NCBI GenBank assembly: GCA_958295665.1
Contig: OY282558.1
Location: 33,315,045 to 33,379,044 of the forward strand
Reading direction: 5' to 3'
DNA length: 64,000 bases
Source: Tipula vernalis
Taxonomy: Eukaryota; Arthropoda; Insecta; Diptera; Tipulidae
Part shown: positions 21,565-32,945 of the stretch, in pieces
Layout of the letters: the number at the start of each line of letters is the position of its first letter
Numbering within the stretch: position 1 is the first letter of the stretch
Notes under the pieces: generated by a model
Database searches by the model: none
What the model was told of the DNA's origin: nothing
Seen by the model: only the letters and a program-made list of their open reading frames with translations
Translations under genes and position numbers: made by a program

Positions 21565-24002
21565 CCTTCGAAAAAAGAAGACGCATCGGGAGAAAAGAAA
21601 TACAGAATAGTGATCGACTACCGAAAATTAAATTCGGTTACTATCTCAGACAGGTATCCAATACCTGAGATCAACGATATTTTGGCAAACTTACGGGAAA
21701 ACAGATTTTTCACCATAATAGATCTAAAGAGCGGCTTTCATCAGATTCCTTTAAAAGAATCGGACATTGAAAAAACAGCTTTTTCGGTTAATCATGGACA
21801 ATACGAGTTTACCCGCCTACCATTTGGCCTTAAAAATGCCCCCTCGATATTTTAACGCACCCTCGATGATATCCTTCGCGACCACATTGGGAAGCATTGT
21901 TACGTTTATATCGACGATATAATCATATTTGGTAAAACAGAAGAAGAACACTTCAAGAACATGACGATAATTTTTAAAGTATTAGAAAACGCCAATATGA
22001 AGATTCAACTCGGCAAATGTGAATTTCTACAGGATGAGGTAGAATTTTTAGGATTTGTCATCTCTAAAGATGGGATAAAAGCGAGTCAGAAGAAGGTAAA
22101 AGCCATAACAGAATTTCCCGTACCCAAGACCGTGAAGGAACTCATATCCTTCTTGGGATTAGCCGGATTTTATCGTCGTTTCATCCGGGACTACGCAAAA
22201 CTTGAGAAGCCCCTGACTTCACTCTTAAAAGGAGAAGACGGACATGTGTCCAAAACCCTCTCAAGAAATAAAATGGTAAAGGTTAACACCGAAGAAGAAG
22301 CTGCCTTTAACAAAATAAAAACCTCACTCGTCTCCAACGAAGTTCTGTTATCATTCCCAAATTTCCAAAGGGAATTTGAATTGACTACAGATGCCTCCAA
22401 CTTTGCACTAGGTGCAGTTTTATCTCAGGAGGGAAGGCCAATCACGTTTCTCTCAAGAACCTTAGATAAAACGGAAGAAAATTATGCGGCTAATGAAAAG
22501 GAAATGCTCGCCATAATTTGGGCGTTAGCATCTTTGAGAAATTTCCTTTACGGATCAAAGAAAGTGAAGTTATTCACAGACCACCAACCATTGACATATG
22601 CCCTAAGCAATAAAAATAACAACTCCAAGATGAAACGTTGGAAAGCTATCCTGGAAGAGTACAATTATGAGTTAAAATAACAACCGGGAAAAACACCAAT
22701 AACTTCCGGAATAAACGTAATGTCAGTCACACAACATAGCGACAAAAGTTCTCCGGATGATCTGGTCCCCACAGTCGAAACCCCAGTTAATGTATTCCGC
22801 AATCAACTAATTTTAAACGTAGGCGAGGGAAGTTCGTACCAAATAATAAACCCTTTTCCAAAATATTCCAGGCACATTATTACACAAGCAAGTTTTTCAA
22901 ATTCAGACATTATAAATTTTTTAAACGTTACCTTAATCCATTCACGATTAACGGATTGAAGACATCAGAACATATAATGGGAAAAGTTCAAGAAGTGTAC
23001 CCAATACATTTCAGAGACTATAAAATTCGATTCACTCAGAAGATGGTACAAGATATTACGGATGAAAACCAACAAGAGGAAAAAATATTATCTGTCCATC
23101 GATGAGCACATTGTAATACTCAAGAAAATCGAGATCAAATAATCGAAAATTATTACTTCCCCAGGATGACCAGGAAAATTAAGTTGCTGGTCAAACGTTG
23201 TGTTATATGCCAGAAGAATAAATATGATCACCATCCCAATAAGCCTATTATTACCCCAACACCTATCCCTAATTATCCTAGACATACGCTCCATCTAGAT
23301 ATTTACTCAACAGAAAATAAATTGGTTTTACCGGCAATTGACAAATTCAGTAAACTCGCCTTCTGCAGACCGTTAAAATCCAGAGCGACAGAAGACATCA
23401 AACAACCACTTAGAGATAAACTCTTTTTCTTTAGTGTACCAGAAATTGTGGTAATTGACAATGAAAAATCCTTCAACTCGAATTCCATAATATCAATGAT
23501 GGAAGATGGTTTAAACATAAAAGTCTTCAAAACTCCCCCATACAAAAGTGAAGTGAATGGGCAAGTGGAAAGATTTTACTCGACACTCTCAGAAATGATG
23601 AGATGTCTAAAGGCTGATGGGGTAGAGCGAACTTTTAATGAACTACTAGAGAGAGCGATTAATGAATATAACCACTCAATCCACTCGACAACTTGCAAAC
23701 GGCCAGTGGAAATATATTTTGGCAGAATCCCTAACACAGATCCTGAACAATTAGAACAAATCCGACAAGATACCATACTAAAGATAAAACAAAAGCAGGA
23801 AACAGATCTGAAATACCATAACAAAAATCGTACCCCGATCAAAACCTACCAGGCAGGTCAAGAAATCTATGTAAAACATAACAAAAGATTAGGATCGAAA
23901 TTAACAGAACGATTCAAACCCGAAATAGTAACGGAAGACAGAAATACAACAGTTATAACGGAGTCCGGAAGAGTAATTCACAAAAGCAATATTAAATCCT
24001 AA
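21565..24002 (+). pseudogene. Errantivirus pol: RT, RNase H, integrase (broken)
   Basis: RT shows IDYRKLN, the LPFGL motif and the catalytic YIDD box near 21908. The RNase H-like part follows with TTDASN and TDHQPL. The integrase (23166-24002) has the CVICQKNK end of the zinc-binding domain and candidate catalytic D, D and E residues, the last in the segment around 23560. Lesions: TAA at 21853-21855 in place of a conserved glutamine codon, TAA at 22678-22680 after RNase H, TGA at 22957, and a frame change before 23166. The part before 21565 is deleted. The C-terminal region after the integrase core resembles gypsy-group proteins in being basic and ending just before env. Confidence 0.85.
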
Positions 24003-24047
24003 GAAACAAAAACTTATTTTTATTACAGTTACGCCTTAAGCAACACA

Positions 24048-25577
24048 TTGGCAGAAATTCAAATTCTTGATTACACAAATTCTCAAATCATCTCAATTAG
24101 CACAGGTCAAGCAAAAATACAGGACGGAAACTTCAAATTAATCCATATAATTGAATTTAGACAAACACCAAAATTACATAGACAGAATACAATCCATACT
24201 AGACAAAGGAATGACAATAGATCACCCATTGCATCCCTATTTGAGGCATGAACTCTCGGAATAACAAACATTACTGGACAGCCTTAGAATACATAAATCC
24301 AAACGATCCTTAAACTTTATAGGTAGTGCATGGAAATGGATAGCCGGAAATCCCGATCACGAGGATTTCAAAGTAATTAAAGATAAAATGAATAATGCAT
24401 TAGAGAATAACAACAACCAAGTAGTTATAAACCGATTGTACAATGAAAGAATCAATAATATTACAAAAATGGCTAATTTAATTATTAACGAAATTCACAA
24501 ATAAAATAAATTAAACGACCCATTAGCATTAAATATTCAATATAAATTAAAACTAATGAAAGAAGAATTGGTAAATATTAAGCTAAAGCAGGGATTATAA
24601 ATTCACTCGTTTTATCAAATTCTGAAATTAAATTAGCCATTAATACACTGGAAACCGAAAATTTACCATATAGTGCTCCCGAGGAGGCGTTAGATTTCGC
24701 TAATATCAAAATCATTAGTAGCATATTGTGTACATTCCGGTAACAACTCCAGAACTATATGATAAATTATTGGTCAAACCGGTCAGAAGAAACGATAAGG
24801 TGACCGAAATTGAGTATGAAAATGTCATTAAAAATCACGATAAGATTTATAGTATTATTAACGAATGTAAAACGATCAACTCGCTTTCAATATGTAACCA
24901 AAATAATATACTAGACATAAGTAATTCTTCTTGTTTACCCAACTTGCTCATAAGTCGACCTTCCAAAATGCAAACACAACAACAATCAACATATTCAAAC
25001 AGTTAACGAAATATCGGAGGGTCTAGTTCTACCGAATCAATTAGATGGGAAAATCAAAATTATTAACGAAACTCAGAAACTCAATGGAACATATTTGATT
25101 AAATTCAGCAATACTACCTTGTCAGTCGGAAATAACATCTACATTTCTAAAGAAAAAACGACCATTCAAATACTTCCAGCTATTCTACAACCGACGCCGG
25201 AAGAAAGTGATTTCAAGGAAATACTTTCATTACAAATGATGAAAGATATTCATATAAATAATATTCGTCACATTGGGCTCTTTAAAAAGGAGAGAGCCAT
25301 CGAGCGATTCATGAGCTGGGGATCATTCTCAATAGTCATCATTTTGGGAATAGCGGTCATCACTACAAAATATACCAAAATTAAGAAATTACGAATCATT
25401 AATACAACGAACATCGAGGATCTGTCCACTCCACAAACTCAGAGTAAGGTCGAGAATACCTGTTCAATAGCAATTCAGGGAGAAGAACTAGAAATCCATA
25501 ACGAGACGCCTCAGACGATAACACCCAAAGGGGCCTCAGAGCATAGACGGAAATTTTATGAAACACCGTTTTTCTGA
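24048..25577 (+). pseudogene. Errantivirus env-like gene (broken)
   Basis: Located between pol and the 3' LTR. A TTATTACAG acceptor at about 24028 would fit the spliced env messenger of this group. The reading frame is split into at least four pieces (24048-24251, a stretch around 24300-24600, 24728-25006 and 25095-25577) by stops and frame changes. The last piece has a hydrophobic segment near its residues 75-92, in the place expected for the transmembrane anchor, followed by a polar tail. A tryptophan/glycine-rich hydrophobic stretch near 24320-24350 lies where a fusion region would be expected. It cannot encode an intact envelope protein. Confidence 0.75.
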
Positions 25578-25614
25578 TGGTTCGAATGTGGGCATTCGAA
25601 CTTTAAGGGGGAGG

Positions 25615-25969
25615 AGTTAACACGCGTAATAATTAGGTTTCCCACAAAAATACAACGTGATCATATTTGTCACGTTGCACTAGCAATGACAACAAGTTAC
25701 ACGCGCATCCGGCATAATGCTGAGTGAATATTCTTGACGACATGGTTTCATATTCTACATATTTTTAATTAAGCAAATTGTAATTAGAAAATAAGAAAAT
25801 AATCAGTTGTAATTTCGATGTTAATCAAATAAGTTAAAAATAAAATTTTTTTTTTTTAACCAAAAATCAATAAAGAATTTAACTTATATAAAAGGTGAAT
25901 ATTAAATAAAATAAAAATAGAATGAATTTAACTCTAATATTAACAACAAGTTGTTTATTCTCAATAACT
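25615..25969 (+). repeat. Errantivirus 3' LTR
   Basis: It starts AGTTAACACG directly after the polypurine tract and probably ends CAATAACT at 25969, about 355 bp. A TATATAAAAG box and an AATAAA signal lie in the right half. The matching 5' LTR is absent, so the ends are inferred from family habit rather than by comparison. Confidence 0.65.
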
Positions 25970-26111
25970 AAATAGACCCCACCCGTGGTAATCTATTAGA
26001 TAACTGTAAATCAAGACCATATTAAATTTACAATTTAAGTACAAGAGTCTAAGATTTTACACTAATATAATAATAATTAAACTTATTAAATGTTTTTTTA
26101 CAATCACTTAC

Positions 26112-26247
26112 CTGAGTAGAACGGTTCAAATCAACATTTTGAACATTATTACAACATGTCCGATCAACTATCAAATTTTTTTACTTTGATTCATTCACTT
26201 CACATCGCAACGATGCACCTTTAACAGACTGGTTCATATCCCTGTAG
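26112..26247 (-). other. Exon-like block inside retroposon insertion 1
   Basis: On the minus strand a TGCTACAG acceptor (about 26248) and a strong CAG|GTAAGTGATT donor (26111) enclose 136 bp with only an 18-codon open frame. It looks like a 5' UTR exon. The donor context GTAAGTGATT is the same as at the coding exon in insertion 2 (53061). Confidence 0.35.
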
Positions 26248-26482
26248 CATTAAGAATACCGTATTAATATCACTAACAAAAAATACACAAAATTCACTAA
26301 AATCACAACATAAACGGTAAAAATAAACGTTTTGAGTGTATTAATGAAACACATCATAGTTTATATTTATGTTGAACTGTTTATTATTATTATAAAATAA
26401 ATGAAACTATTTTAATTTAATTTTTAAATTGCACAATAAATAATGTGACATGAGTATATAGTTACAGGGATACACACTCAAC

Positions 26483-26502
26483 AACCAACTACTCTAACTG
26501 TG
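26483..26502. repeat. Right 20-bp target-site duplication of retroposon insertion 1
   Basis: Identical to 20859-20878 at all 20 positions. Confidence 0.92.
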
Positions 26503-27752
26503 GATGATATAAAGCCAGACAATTTCTATTCAATCCCAACAATTAGATAATGAGTTTCAATGTTCAGAACCTGAGGAATTTATACAGCACTGATTCATAC
26601 ATAGTTGGACAAACTACCTGGCTGAACAATGACAATGACACTAACTAATATTTCGGAACAACGAACATAAAACTCAAACCACTTGTTGGTCTTTATTATA
26701 TTCATTATTCGAATAGGTTGAAACTGTCATGAGGTTTTCTTCGTAAGACTTCTCGAATTAAATTCACTAAAATCGCAAAACCAAAAAATAAAACCGTACG
26801 CCTAATTTACATTTTTCGTTTAAACTATAAACTGCTGACGCTACTTGGACCATGGCAGATATATACTCGTAAACATACTTCCCTCAACTATTATCAATCT
26901 ATACGTTCTACGTTATTCGGCATAGTTTCTGTTCTGCCTCTTATTTTTTTATTTTTTATTTGAAACAAGAATAATCGTGTCGACGTACACATAAATATCT
27001 ATAATAATAATAATAATAAAAATAAAATTGAAAATACAAATTTTAATGCCAGCCATAACATAACATACAAAATTATCAGAAATCAAGTCTGAAACACTTG
27101 AATTAACGATTGAAGTCGCCAAAATAATTTTTGAATAATTTTGTTAATACACGAGACTATCTTTATATGAGTATTTGTTGGTTCGGCTGGAAAATATGTC
27201 TCTCAAATTTTTAAATACACATTTAATTTATAGTTTTCACGTACCTTAGTTAGACGTCGTCATCGGGATCCATTTAATAATTTTGTATATTCAAACACAA
27301 GGATTTTATCAATTATAGATTTATTTTTTGTTATGGTTATGAATGACTTAAATTAATAATAATCGAAATTGGATCATAGTTCAATAAATAATACTTTTTT
27401 GTAATATTGTACTTTCTACGGTCTATGTCGCGCGATGCACTTATTTTGCAAAATTTTATATTTAAAGTGACTCACTGTACCTATTATAAATTAAAAAATA
27501 ATTTATTATTATACAAAATAATTTATTATTAATTACAAGTTAAATTTTTGTCTTTTTTAACGTCTAAATAATTATATGTATGTATTTGGTAACTTAACTC
27601 AAAATAATTTGCTTTTCTTATCTTACTTTTGCTTACATATAGATTAGCCCTAACACTTAGATAGTTTATTATGAAATATGTGCATTACATATTAACATTT
27701 TTGGTTTGTACTTGTATATAGTATGTATAAAAAAAAACAATTTACATTTACA
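26503..27752. other. Flank and probable 3' UTR of the gremlin-like gene
   Basis: No coding frame. Minus-strand AATAAA signals lie at about 27503-27530, some 230 bp after the gremlin stop, and are plausible polyadenylation signals. The rest is AT-rich with an (AAT)n run near 27005. Confidence 0.5.
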
Positions 27753-28655
27753 CTAATTTAACGGCTCGGCAATACACTTACATTGTTTAATCCTTTGTAT
27801 CCGTTTCTTTCTTAATTGTGGCATCATTGATGGACACCTCAATGTGATCGTGATCCATGCAAATTTTTTTGGTTTACAAAATGCACACGATCGAAATGCT
27901 GGCCCAGTTAAATCTTCATCCTCAAATTGTTCATTATTTTGCCGTATATTATTCGCATTTTGATTACGTTTATTACGTTTTGGACTCTTTGGTATGTAAA
28001 ATGAATTACATTGGCCATAACAAAATCGATTAATTATTGTTTTGCTTAAACAACCGTCCTCACGAATTTTCTGTACCAACGGTTCAGTTTTACACCAATC
28101 CTTCTTTAGATACTCTTTTTTTGTGACGATTAAAGCATTTTTACTCGATTTTAAAATTTTATCCGCCCGAAATGCATTAAAATCATGTAACAAATCATTC
28201 CCCGATTGATTAGGAGACATCATAAAAGTGTTATTGTATTTAATAGAATTATGATTTTTATTCGCTTCACGATTACGTTTATTGCCACCGCCGCCGCCGC
28301 CGCCTCGACCACGTTGGCCACCTCCTCGATTATTATTATTATTATTATTGTTTTTGTTGTTGTTGTTATGATGTAAAACCCGAAGATGATCAGTTTCATC
28401 GCGTGGTGTTTTATACAAAACTTTACCATCGATTTTAGTGTAGATTTCATCCAAATCGTTATTAATCAAATAGTCACGTCGTGTTAAGTCATTGTTTTTT
28501 GGTGTTACCGGCCGAAATGGATTCTCCGACCGAACGAATTGTAATACATCCTTATTTTCATTGTTTATGTCCAGCCGATGTTCACACGTTCTTTGAATCT
28601 CCAAAATTATTATGATCATAATGAAAAATGTTTGCCTCTTAGGAATTGAAATCAT
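27753..28655 (-). CDS. grem: Gremlin-like secreted BMP antagonist (DAN family)
   Basis: A 300-residue protein. Residues 1-24 form a signal peptide with a FFIMIIIILEI core. Residues 95-130 are a low-complexity Asn run followed by Gly/Arg. Residues 178-296 form a cystine-knot DAN domain with nine cysteines (188, 202, 212, 216, 257, 260, 274, 292, 294). The motifs YLKKDWCKT, INRFCYGQCNSFYIP and SCAFCKPKKF are hallmarks of gremlin rather than cerberus or sclerostin. Gremlins act outside the cell by binding BMP ligands. About 25 extra charged/Asn-rich residues separate FYIP from the SCAFC segment compared with vertebrate gremlin. I start at ATG 28655 because a TCATTTCAG splice acceptor abuts it; an in-frame ATG six codons upstream would be intronic. 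So a 5' UTR exon lies further up, and the whole coding region is one exon. Confidence 0.9.
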   Translation of the reverse strand: MISIPKRQTFFIMIIIILEIQRTCEHRLDINNENKDVLQFVRSENPFRPVTPKNNDLTRRDYLINNDLDEIYTKIDGKVLYKTPRDETDHLRVLHHNNNNKNNNNNNNNRGGGQRGRGGGGGGGNKRNREANKNHNSIKYNNTFMMSPNQSGNDLLHDFNAFRADKILKSSKNALIVTKKEYLKKDWCKTEPLVQKIREDGCLSKTIINRFCYGQCNSFYIPKSPKRNKRNQNANNIRQNNEQFEDEDLTGPAFRSCAFCKPKKFAWITITLRCPSMMPQLRKKRIQRIKQCKCIAEPLN

Positions 28656-31592
28656 CTGAAATGATATACACAAATTATGTTTTATCTTAATTAAAATAAT
28701 AAAAAATCAATCTTTCATATTTTGTTTGTGTCTTTACTACAGTTTTCACATGTAAATGTTAAAGAACTCCTACAAACAATTTACTTTGGTTTACAAATTA
28801 CCCCACGACTATTTTTTAAACTCACATAAAATATTCTTCGTTTTGTGTGTTAATCTTCACACAAACATTAAAATATAGTTTATGTTTTTCTATTTAATTA
28901 GCTAACGTAAATACAATGTGATAAAAACAATAAAAAAAAAAAAACGTTTGGCTAATAGTTGCGCTATGCGCGATGATCGAAAATTCGGTGCTCGCGTAAA
29001 AAAAAAATGATCGTAATATAATTATGACTGGCATTGATGGTTCACTATATATATAGCGCCAGGTAATATATTATTTTATAGCAATCCGTATATCACAAAC
29101 AATGGGCAATTAAAATAGGTTTCATATGATTGATTTATCTCATTTTGATATCATCTTTGGAGCCAGACGGAGACATCATCAATCAGCAACACAAAAACCA
29201 AAAATTCACATGAGCATGTTTCCATTTTGTATTATGTAATTAAATTATTTTAAGCAAATAATTTTTTTTTTTATTACATCTAATTTAATTGTGATCGCCA
29301 ATATACAGTGATTTGACGAATACTAGAAGCAACTTCGAATTTTATATCATGATTAGCGTTTATTACTACACACTAATATGGGAACACAGATTCATCTGGT
29401 GTGGTGTGCGAGGGAGGCAGTTTCATTTTATTATACTAATTAATTAAGAGGATGATATGGAATTTTTGATTTTATTCGAATTATGTTCTTAAAATTAATT
29501 TGATTCACATTCAAGTTGAAAATCCACCAAAATATAAACCAAATTGAATAAGAGTTGCAGCAACAATATATATGTATGTACGAGTATGTATATTTGTTTG
29601 ACAGACCAAAAAAAAAAAATAAAATAAAAAATTTTTTTTGGTTTTTAATTTTTTCCCTCTTAAATCTTTCTTTAAATGTAAAACAAGAAGCAGACTGACG
29701 CCCAGCACACCTTTGGCCTGTTAAACTATACAATATGTACGTACACATATATGTTTGGGATGGTTTTTTTTTTTTTGTTCTGTGTTCTCTGTATCTATTC
29801 GTATCTTCGTTTGTTTTTAATTTAAGAAATTTTAAATGTAGCATTAATAATTTTTTTGTTTTATGTATAATCGCGCGCTTACTAATAGATTTATGACTAA
29901 CTTTCATAACTCTACTATTTAAGACGTTTACTATTTAAATGGCTTAACTCAATTTTGTTTAAACGAATACCTTCTAGCGACAAAAATTATCGTTTGTAAC
30001 ATATGTACATGTGTGTGTATATTATAAATATGATGTAAGACGAATACTAAATACAAATTACTCCTACTTATTTAGCACCATGTTTCATTCATAAACAAAA
30101 TCATTCAAGAAAAAAATAAAAATTTAATTTGTTTATGCGAGTATTTGCAACTTGGCGCCTTTAACTGAAAAACTAAACTTTGTTACCGTATTATGTTTTG
30201 ATGTATTTTTTATTTGTATAGTGCGAATTAAGAAAGCGGAATTATTTCTTATTTTGAATTGTTTTACATAAACACTCGTAGAGAGGCATGCACCGAGTCA
30301 AATTTACAGGGCGATCGTCTATTTGTCATTTGCATATTAAACAGTTTTGATTCACAAAACGTTTTTATGAATGAAAATAATTTAGGTTTTAGACAAAAGA
30401 AGGTTACCGTAAAATTTATTCTAAGATTTAGGTTAATTTTTTAATAACATATGCTTACTCACTCACATAGGAAATAAACAATCTGTGCAAAAAAAAAACA
30501 TGTGTAATGACAATAATTCTAATATAATTGCATCGACATTGCATTCTATGTATGAATTTACACTTTTTTTAGAAAAAAAAAAATAATAAAAATTAGCAAT
30601 AAAATGACGCGACGGTACGGAACCAATTCAGCCAAGAGTTAATTTCTTTTACATAAAGAATAAATAATAAAAAAAATAAAAACATGAAACAATTGTAACT
30701 CTATTTATTTATATATTTATATATGCCTTTAAATGCAAACAGAATAAAAAAATTAATTACAAGACAATTGACTGTGTGTCTTTAAAGAATTTGCATTATT
30801 CTCATTTAGATATTTATGTAAATTTTCAAAAAACAAAAACAAAAAAAAAATGCCATAAAAATTATTTGTTTTACAGGCGTGATATGATAATTGAGTTGAA
30901 CATTTTCCATATTATTTCTGCATATCCAATTTTTGTCTAATTATTCTGAATTTTGATTTATTGGTGAACATAAAAATTAAAATTAAGGACAATACTGAAG
31001 AGACTCCCACATCAAACCAATAATGCGCATATTTTCGATCAAATTAAATAGTTTGCAATAATCTTGTAAGCACGCTATATGGAATGTCGGTTATACCTGC
31101 TTTTTAAAGCACTTAAGTGATTGACATTTTCAAACTCTATAGTTAATTTTTTGGCGTCAGTCGATAACCTTAATCAAATATTCTAACTAAATTAAGCCTA
31201 AAAACCACGAATAAAATAAAATATAAAAATCTCATGTTTCAACTTAAGCTGAAATATGATTTAAAAAGAAACGAATTTACGTTCAAACATTCCTCATATA
31301 GGGTGTCCCAGTTCAAAATGCGATTCTACGTTTTATTCCGTGTCCCTCATTGTCATTAATGAGTTTTTCTAGCCTTTTAGGTATGGAATTAATGACTCAA
31401 AGAGAACATCAGCCGATGTTTGCTCGTTTCGAGCTTTCCAATTCACTCACATCTCGTGGAATATCAAGGTATAGCCGATCTTTTAAATAGCTCATTAGAA
31501 AAAAATCACAGAGCTTTAAATCCGATTAAAATCAAAATTTCTTTTTTCTACAAAAGCTTTGCTTTTCTTCTACGAGCCACAAAATTAGAAAC
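28656..31592. other. Gremlin upstream intron/promoter region, no other gene
   Basis: AT-rich non-coding DNA that should hold the 5' UTR intron and upstream exon(s) of the gremlin gene. A palindromic TATATATA with flanking GCGC at about 29040-29060 is a candidate core promoter only. The open frame at 29440-29907 is lysine/phenylalanine-rich, full of homopolymer and not believable as a gene. Confidence 0.45.
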
Positions 31593-31595
31593 AAT

Positions 31596-32061
31596 GGGCG
31601 CATCTAGCACACGTAGAGTCTACCGAAAATACGTAGACTCTACAAGTCTACATGTGCTGGATGCAAAAAATCTCAGTAAAAATATGTAGACTCTACGAGT
31701 TTTAGTGAGACTAAAAATTTTAGTCTACATTTTTATGTAGATTATTTTGGTTTGAGACTTGGATTTTTTTTTAACATTTGTATTACTAGTTCATGTTTAT
31801 AAACCAAAAATAAACATGGAGGATTATCAACAGGATTCAACTTTTTTAAAACTTCCTCCAATTTAATTATTTGGTAAAAATTAAAAACAACTCACAGAAA
31901 AATGTCAATTTAATTTATTACGAAATTTCAACAAGAATCCAATACAAAAACGAAAATAGTTACGTAGTTATTTACATCCAGCACATGTAGAGTCTACAAA
32001 TAAGATTAGTCTACATTTTAGACTATCTCAAATGTAGACTCTACGTGTGCTAGATGCGCCC
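31596..32061. mobile_element. 466-bp MITE with 28-bp perfect inverted repeats
   Basis: Both ends read GGGCGCATCTAGCACACGTA inward and match for 28 bases. The flanks are AAT on each side, a 3-bp duplication compatible with PIF/Harbinger-type movement. Internal copies of GTAGAGTCTAC and its complement recur near 31640-31690 and 31985-32040. No coding capacity. Confidence 0.85.
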
Positions 32062-32339
32062 AATAATAAACTAGAGTATATAGATATTTTTCAATAGTTA
32101 AAATTACCGCAATAGGCATTTAATTTTACCGTATTTTGTTTTTAATTTTGTTTTGTTAGTTTTGTTAGCTCGCGCAACTGTTTTACATTCCTGTATAATT
32201 TGTTGAAAGGAAATTATTAAAAGTTGATTGGTTGCCTGCGCATTGCCAGTAATTGCTAAAAAAAAGTGTGGCCATAAAGAGCACCATAAATAAAACCTAA
32301 TTTTTTTTTAATTTAAATATGAATTTTAATAGTTCAAGA

Positions 32340-32723
32340 TACGATAGTTCAATACTTCAAAAATAAGAGCTGATGGTGTGGCAATATTGCCAACGAAATG
32401 AACCATTGGGGTTTATGGTACCATTAAAACCTGTAATGATACTGGGAATTTCGAAATCATGCACAGAAAGAAACAGCTCGGAGAACAGTGTTAAGGGAAG
32501 TTAGAATCATTATTATAAGAAGTAAGTGATCCTTTTGAAGATGTCATATTTTGACAAGAAGAATTAAATTGGCCTACATATGGAAATATCAAATTTTGAA
32601 TGTTTAATTGCAAAAAATGCTGCCCTACAGCATGCTATGATTCAATCAATTAGTGAACAAACTGAATCAGCTTTACCGGCACATGATTCGAAAATTATTA
32701 AAATTACCGCAAAACAAATTGCT
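32340..32723 (+). pseudogene. Possible transposase N-terminal remnant (helix-turn-helix type)
   Basis: The stretch VWQYCQRNEPLGFMVPLKPV near 32370 followed by a GISKS-like helix resembles the N-terminal DNA-binding part of several insect transposase-like proteins. It is followed by a 48-codon open run that ends at the MULE insertion. Frames are broken and I see no catalytic part. Weak evidence. Confidence 0.3.
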
Positions 32724-32945
32724 GGGATCGGTATAAAATATTGCATTTCAAAATGTTGCAACTATAAAATGTTGCAATTACAAAAACTTGCATAACAAAA
32801 TAGTGCAATTATTTTTCTTTTTAGTAGATGTCACTAAAAAATATTTAATTTGGTTATAAATTCATAACATATTTTTATTTTATTGAAATTCATAATAAAT
32901 TAATAGTTAAAACAACAATTTACATTTAATTTTAAGTTAAACAAT

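Larger units (their letters stand above)
21565..25969 (+). mobile_element. Gypsy/errantivirus-type endogenous retrovirus, 5'-truncated, defective
   Basis: The copy begins abruptly inside the reverse transcriptase; 5' LTR, gag and protease are missing. It then has RT, RNase H, integrase, an env region and a single 3' LTR starting AGTTAAC after a polypurine tract (AAGGGGGAGG). The presence of env and the integrase/tail features place it among insect errantiviruses. Nonsense and frameshift lesions occur in pol and env. It lies wholly inside retroposon insertion 1. Confidence 0.87.
20879..26482 (-). mobile_element. Retroposon-like insertion 1 with (TGAT)n tail; contains a gypsy provirus
   Basis: Everything between the two perfect 20-bp repeats was inserted at once and later invaded by gypsy (about 21565-25969). 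On the minus strand it ends in a tetranucleotide run, as RTE-like LINEs and their dependants do. The terminal 20879-21325 is shared with 49683-50079. At exactly that boundary the minus strand reads TTCTTACAG then GTTGG, a good splice acceptor, so the shared block looks like a last exon. The right part (25970-26482) has no match in insertion 2, and contains an exon-like block with donor GTAAGTGATT. No reverse transcriptase of its own is recognised. I call it retroposon-like; clade unknown. Confidence 0.7.

Noticed and set aside
21302..21586. 94-codon minus-strand frame rich in Asn/Gly
   Set aside because: Spans the junction of the retroposon and the truncated gypsy; composition is low-complexity and no domain is visible.
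26984..27025. (AAT)n run as a regulatory element
   Set aside because: Ordinary microsatellite with no supporting context.
27005..27035. CRISPR-like repetition and other simple repeats in the window
   Set aside because: All repeats seen are microsatellites, inverted repeats or transposon ends; there is no regular repeat-spacer pattern, and the DNA is eukaryotic.
29440..29907. 155-codon minus-strand frame upstream of gremlin
   Set aside because: Mostly homopolymer-encoded Lys/Phe with no conserved look; probably chance.
31420..31689. 89-codon plus-strand frame
   Set aside because: Runs into the left end of the 466-bp MITE, so it is not a conserved gene.
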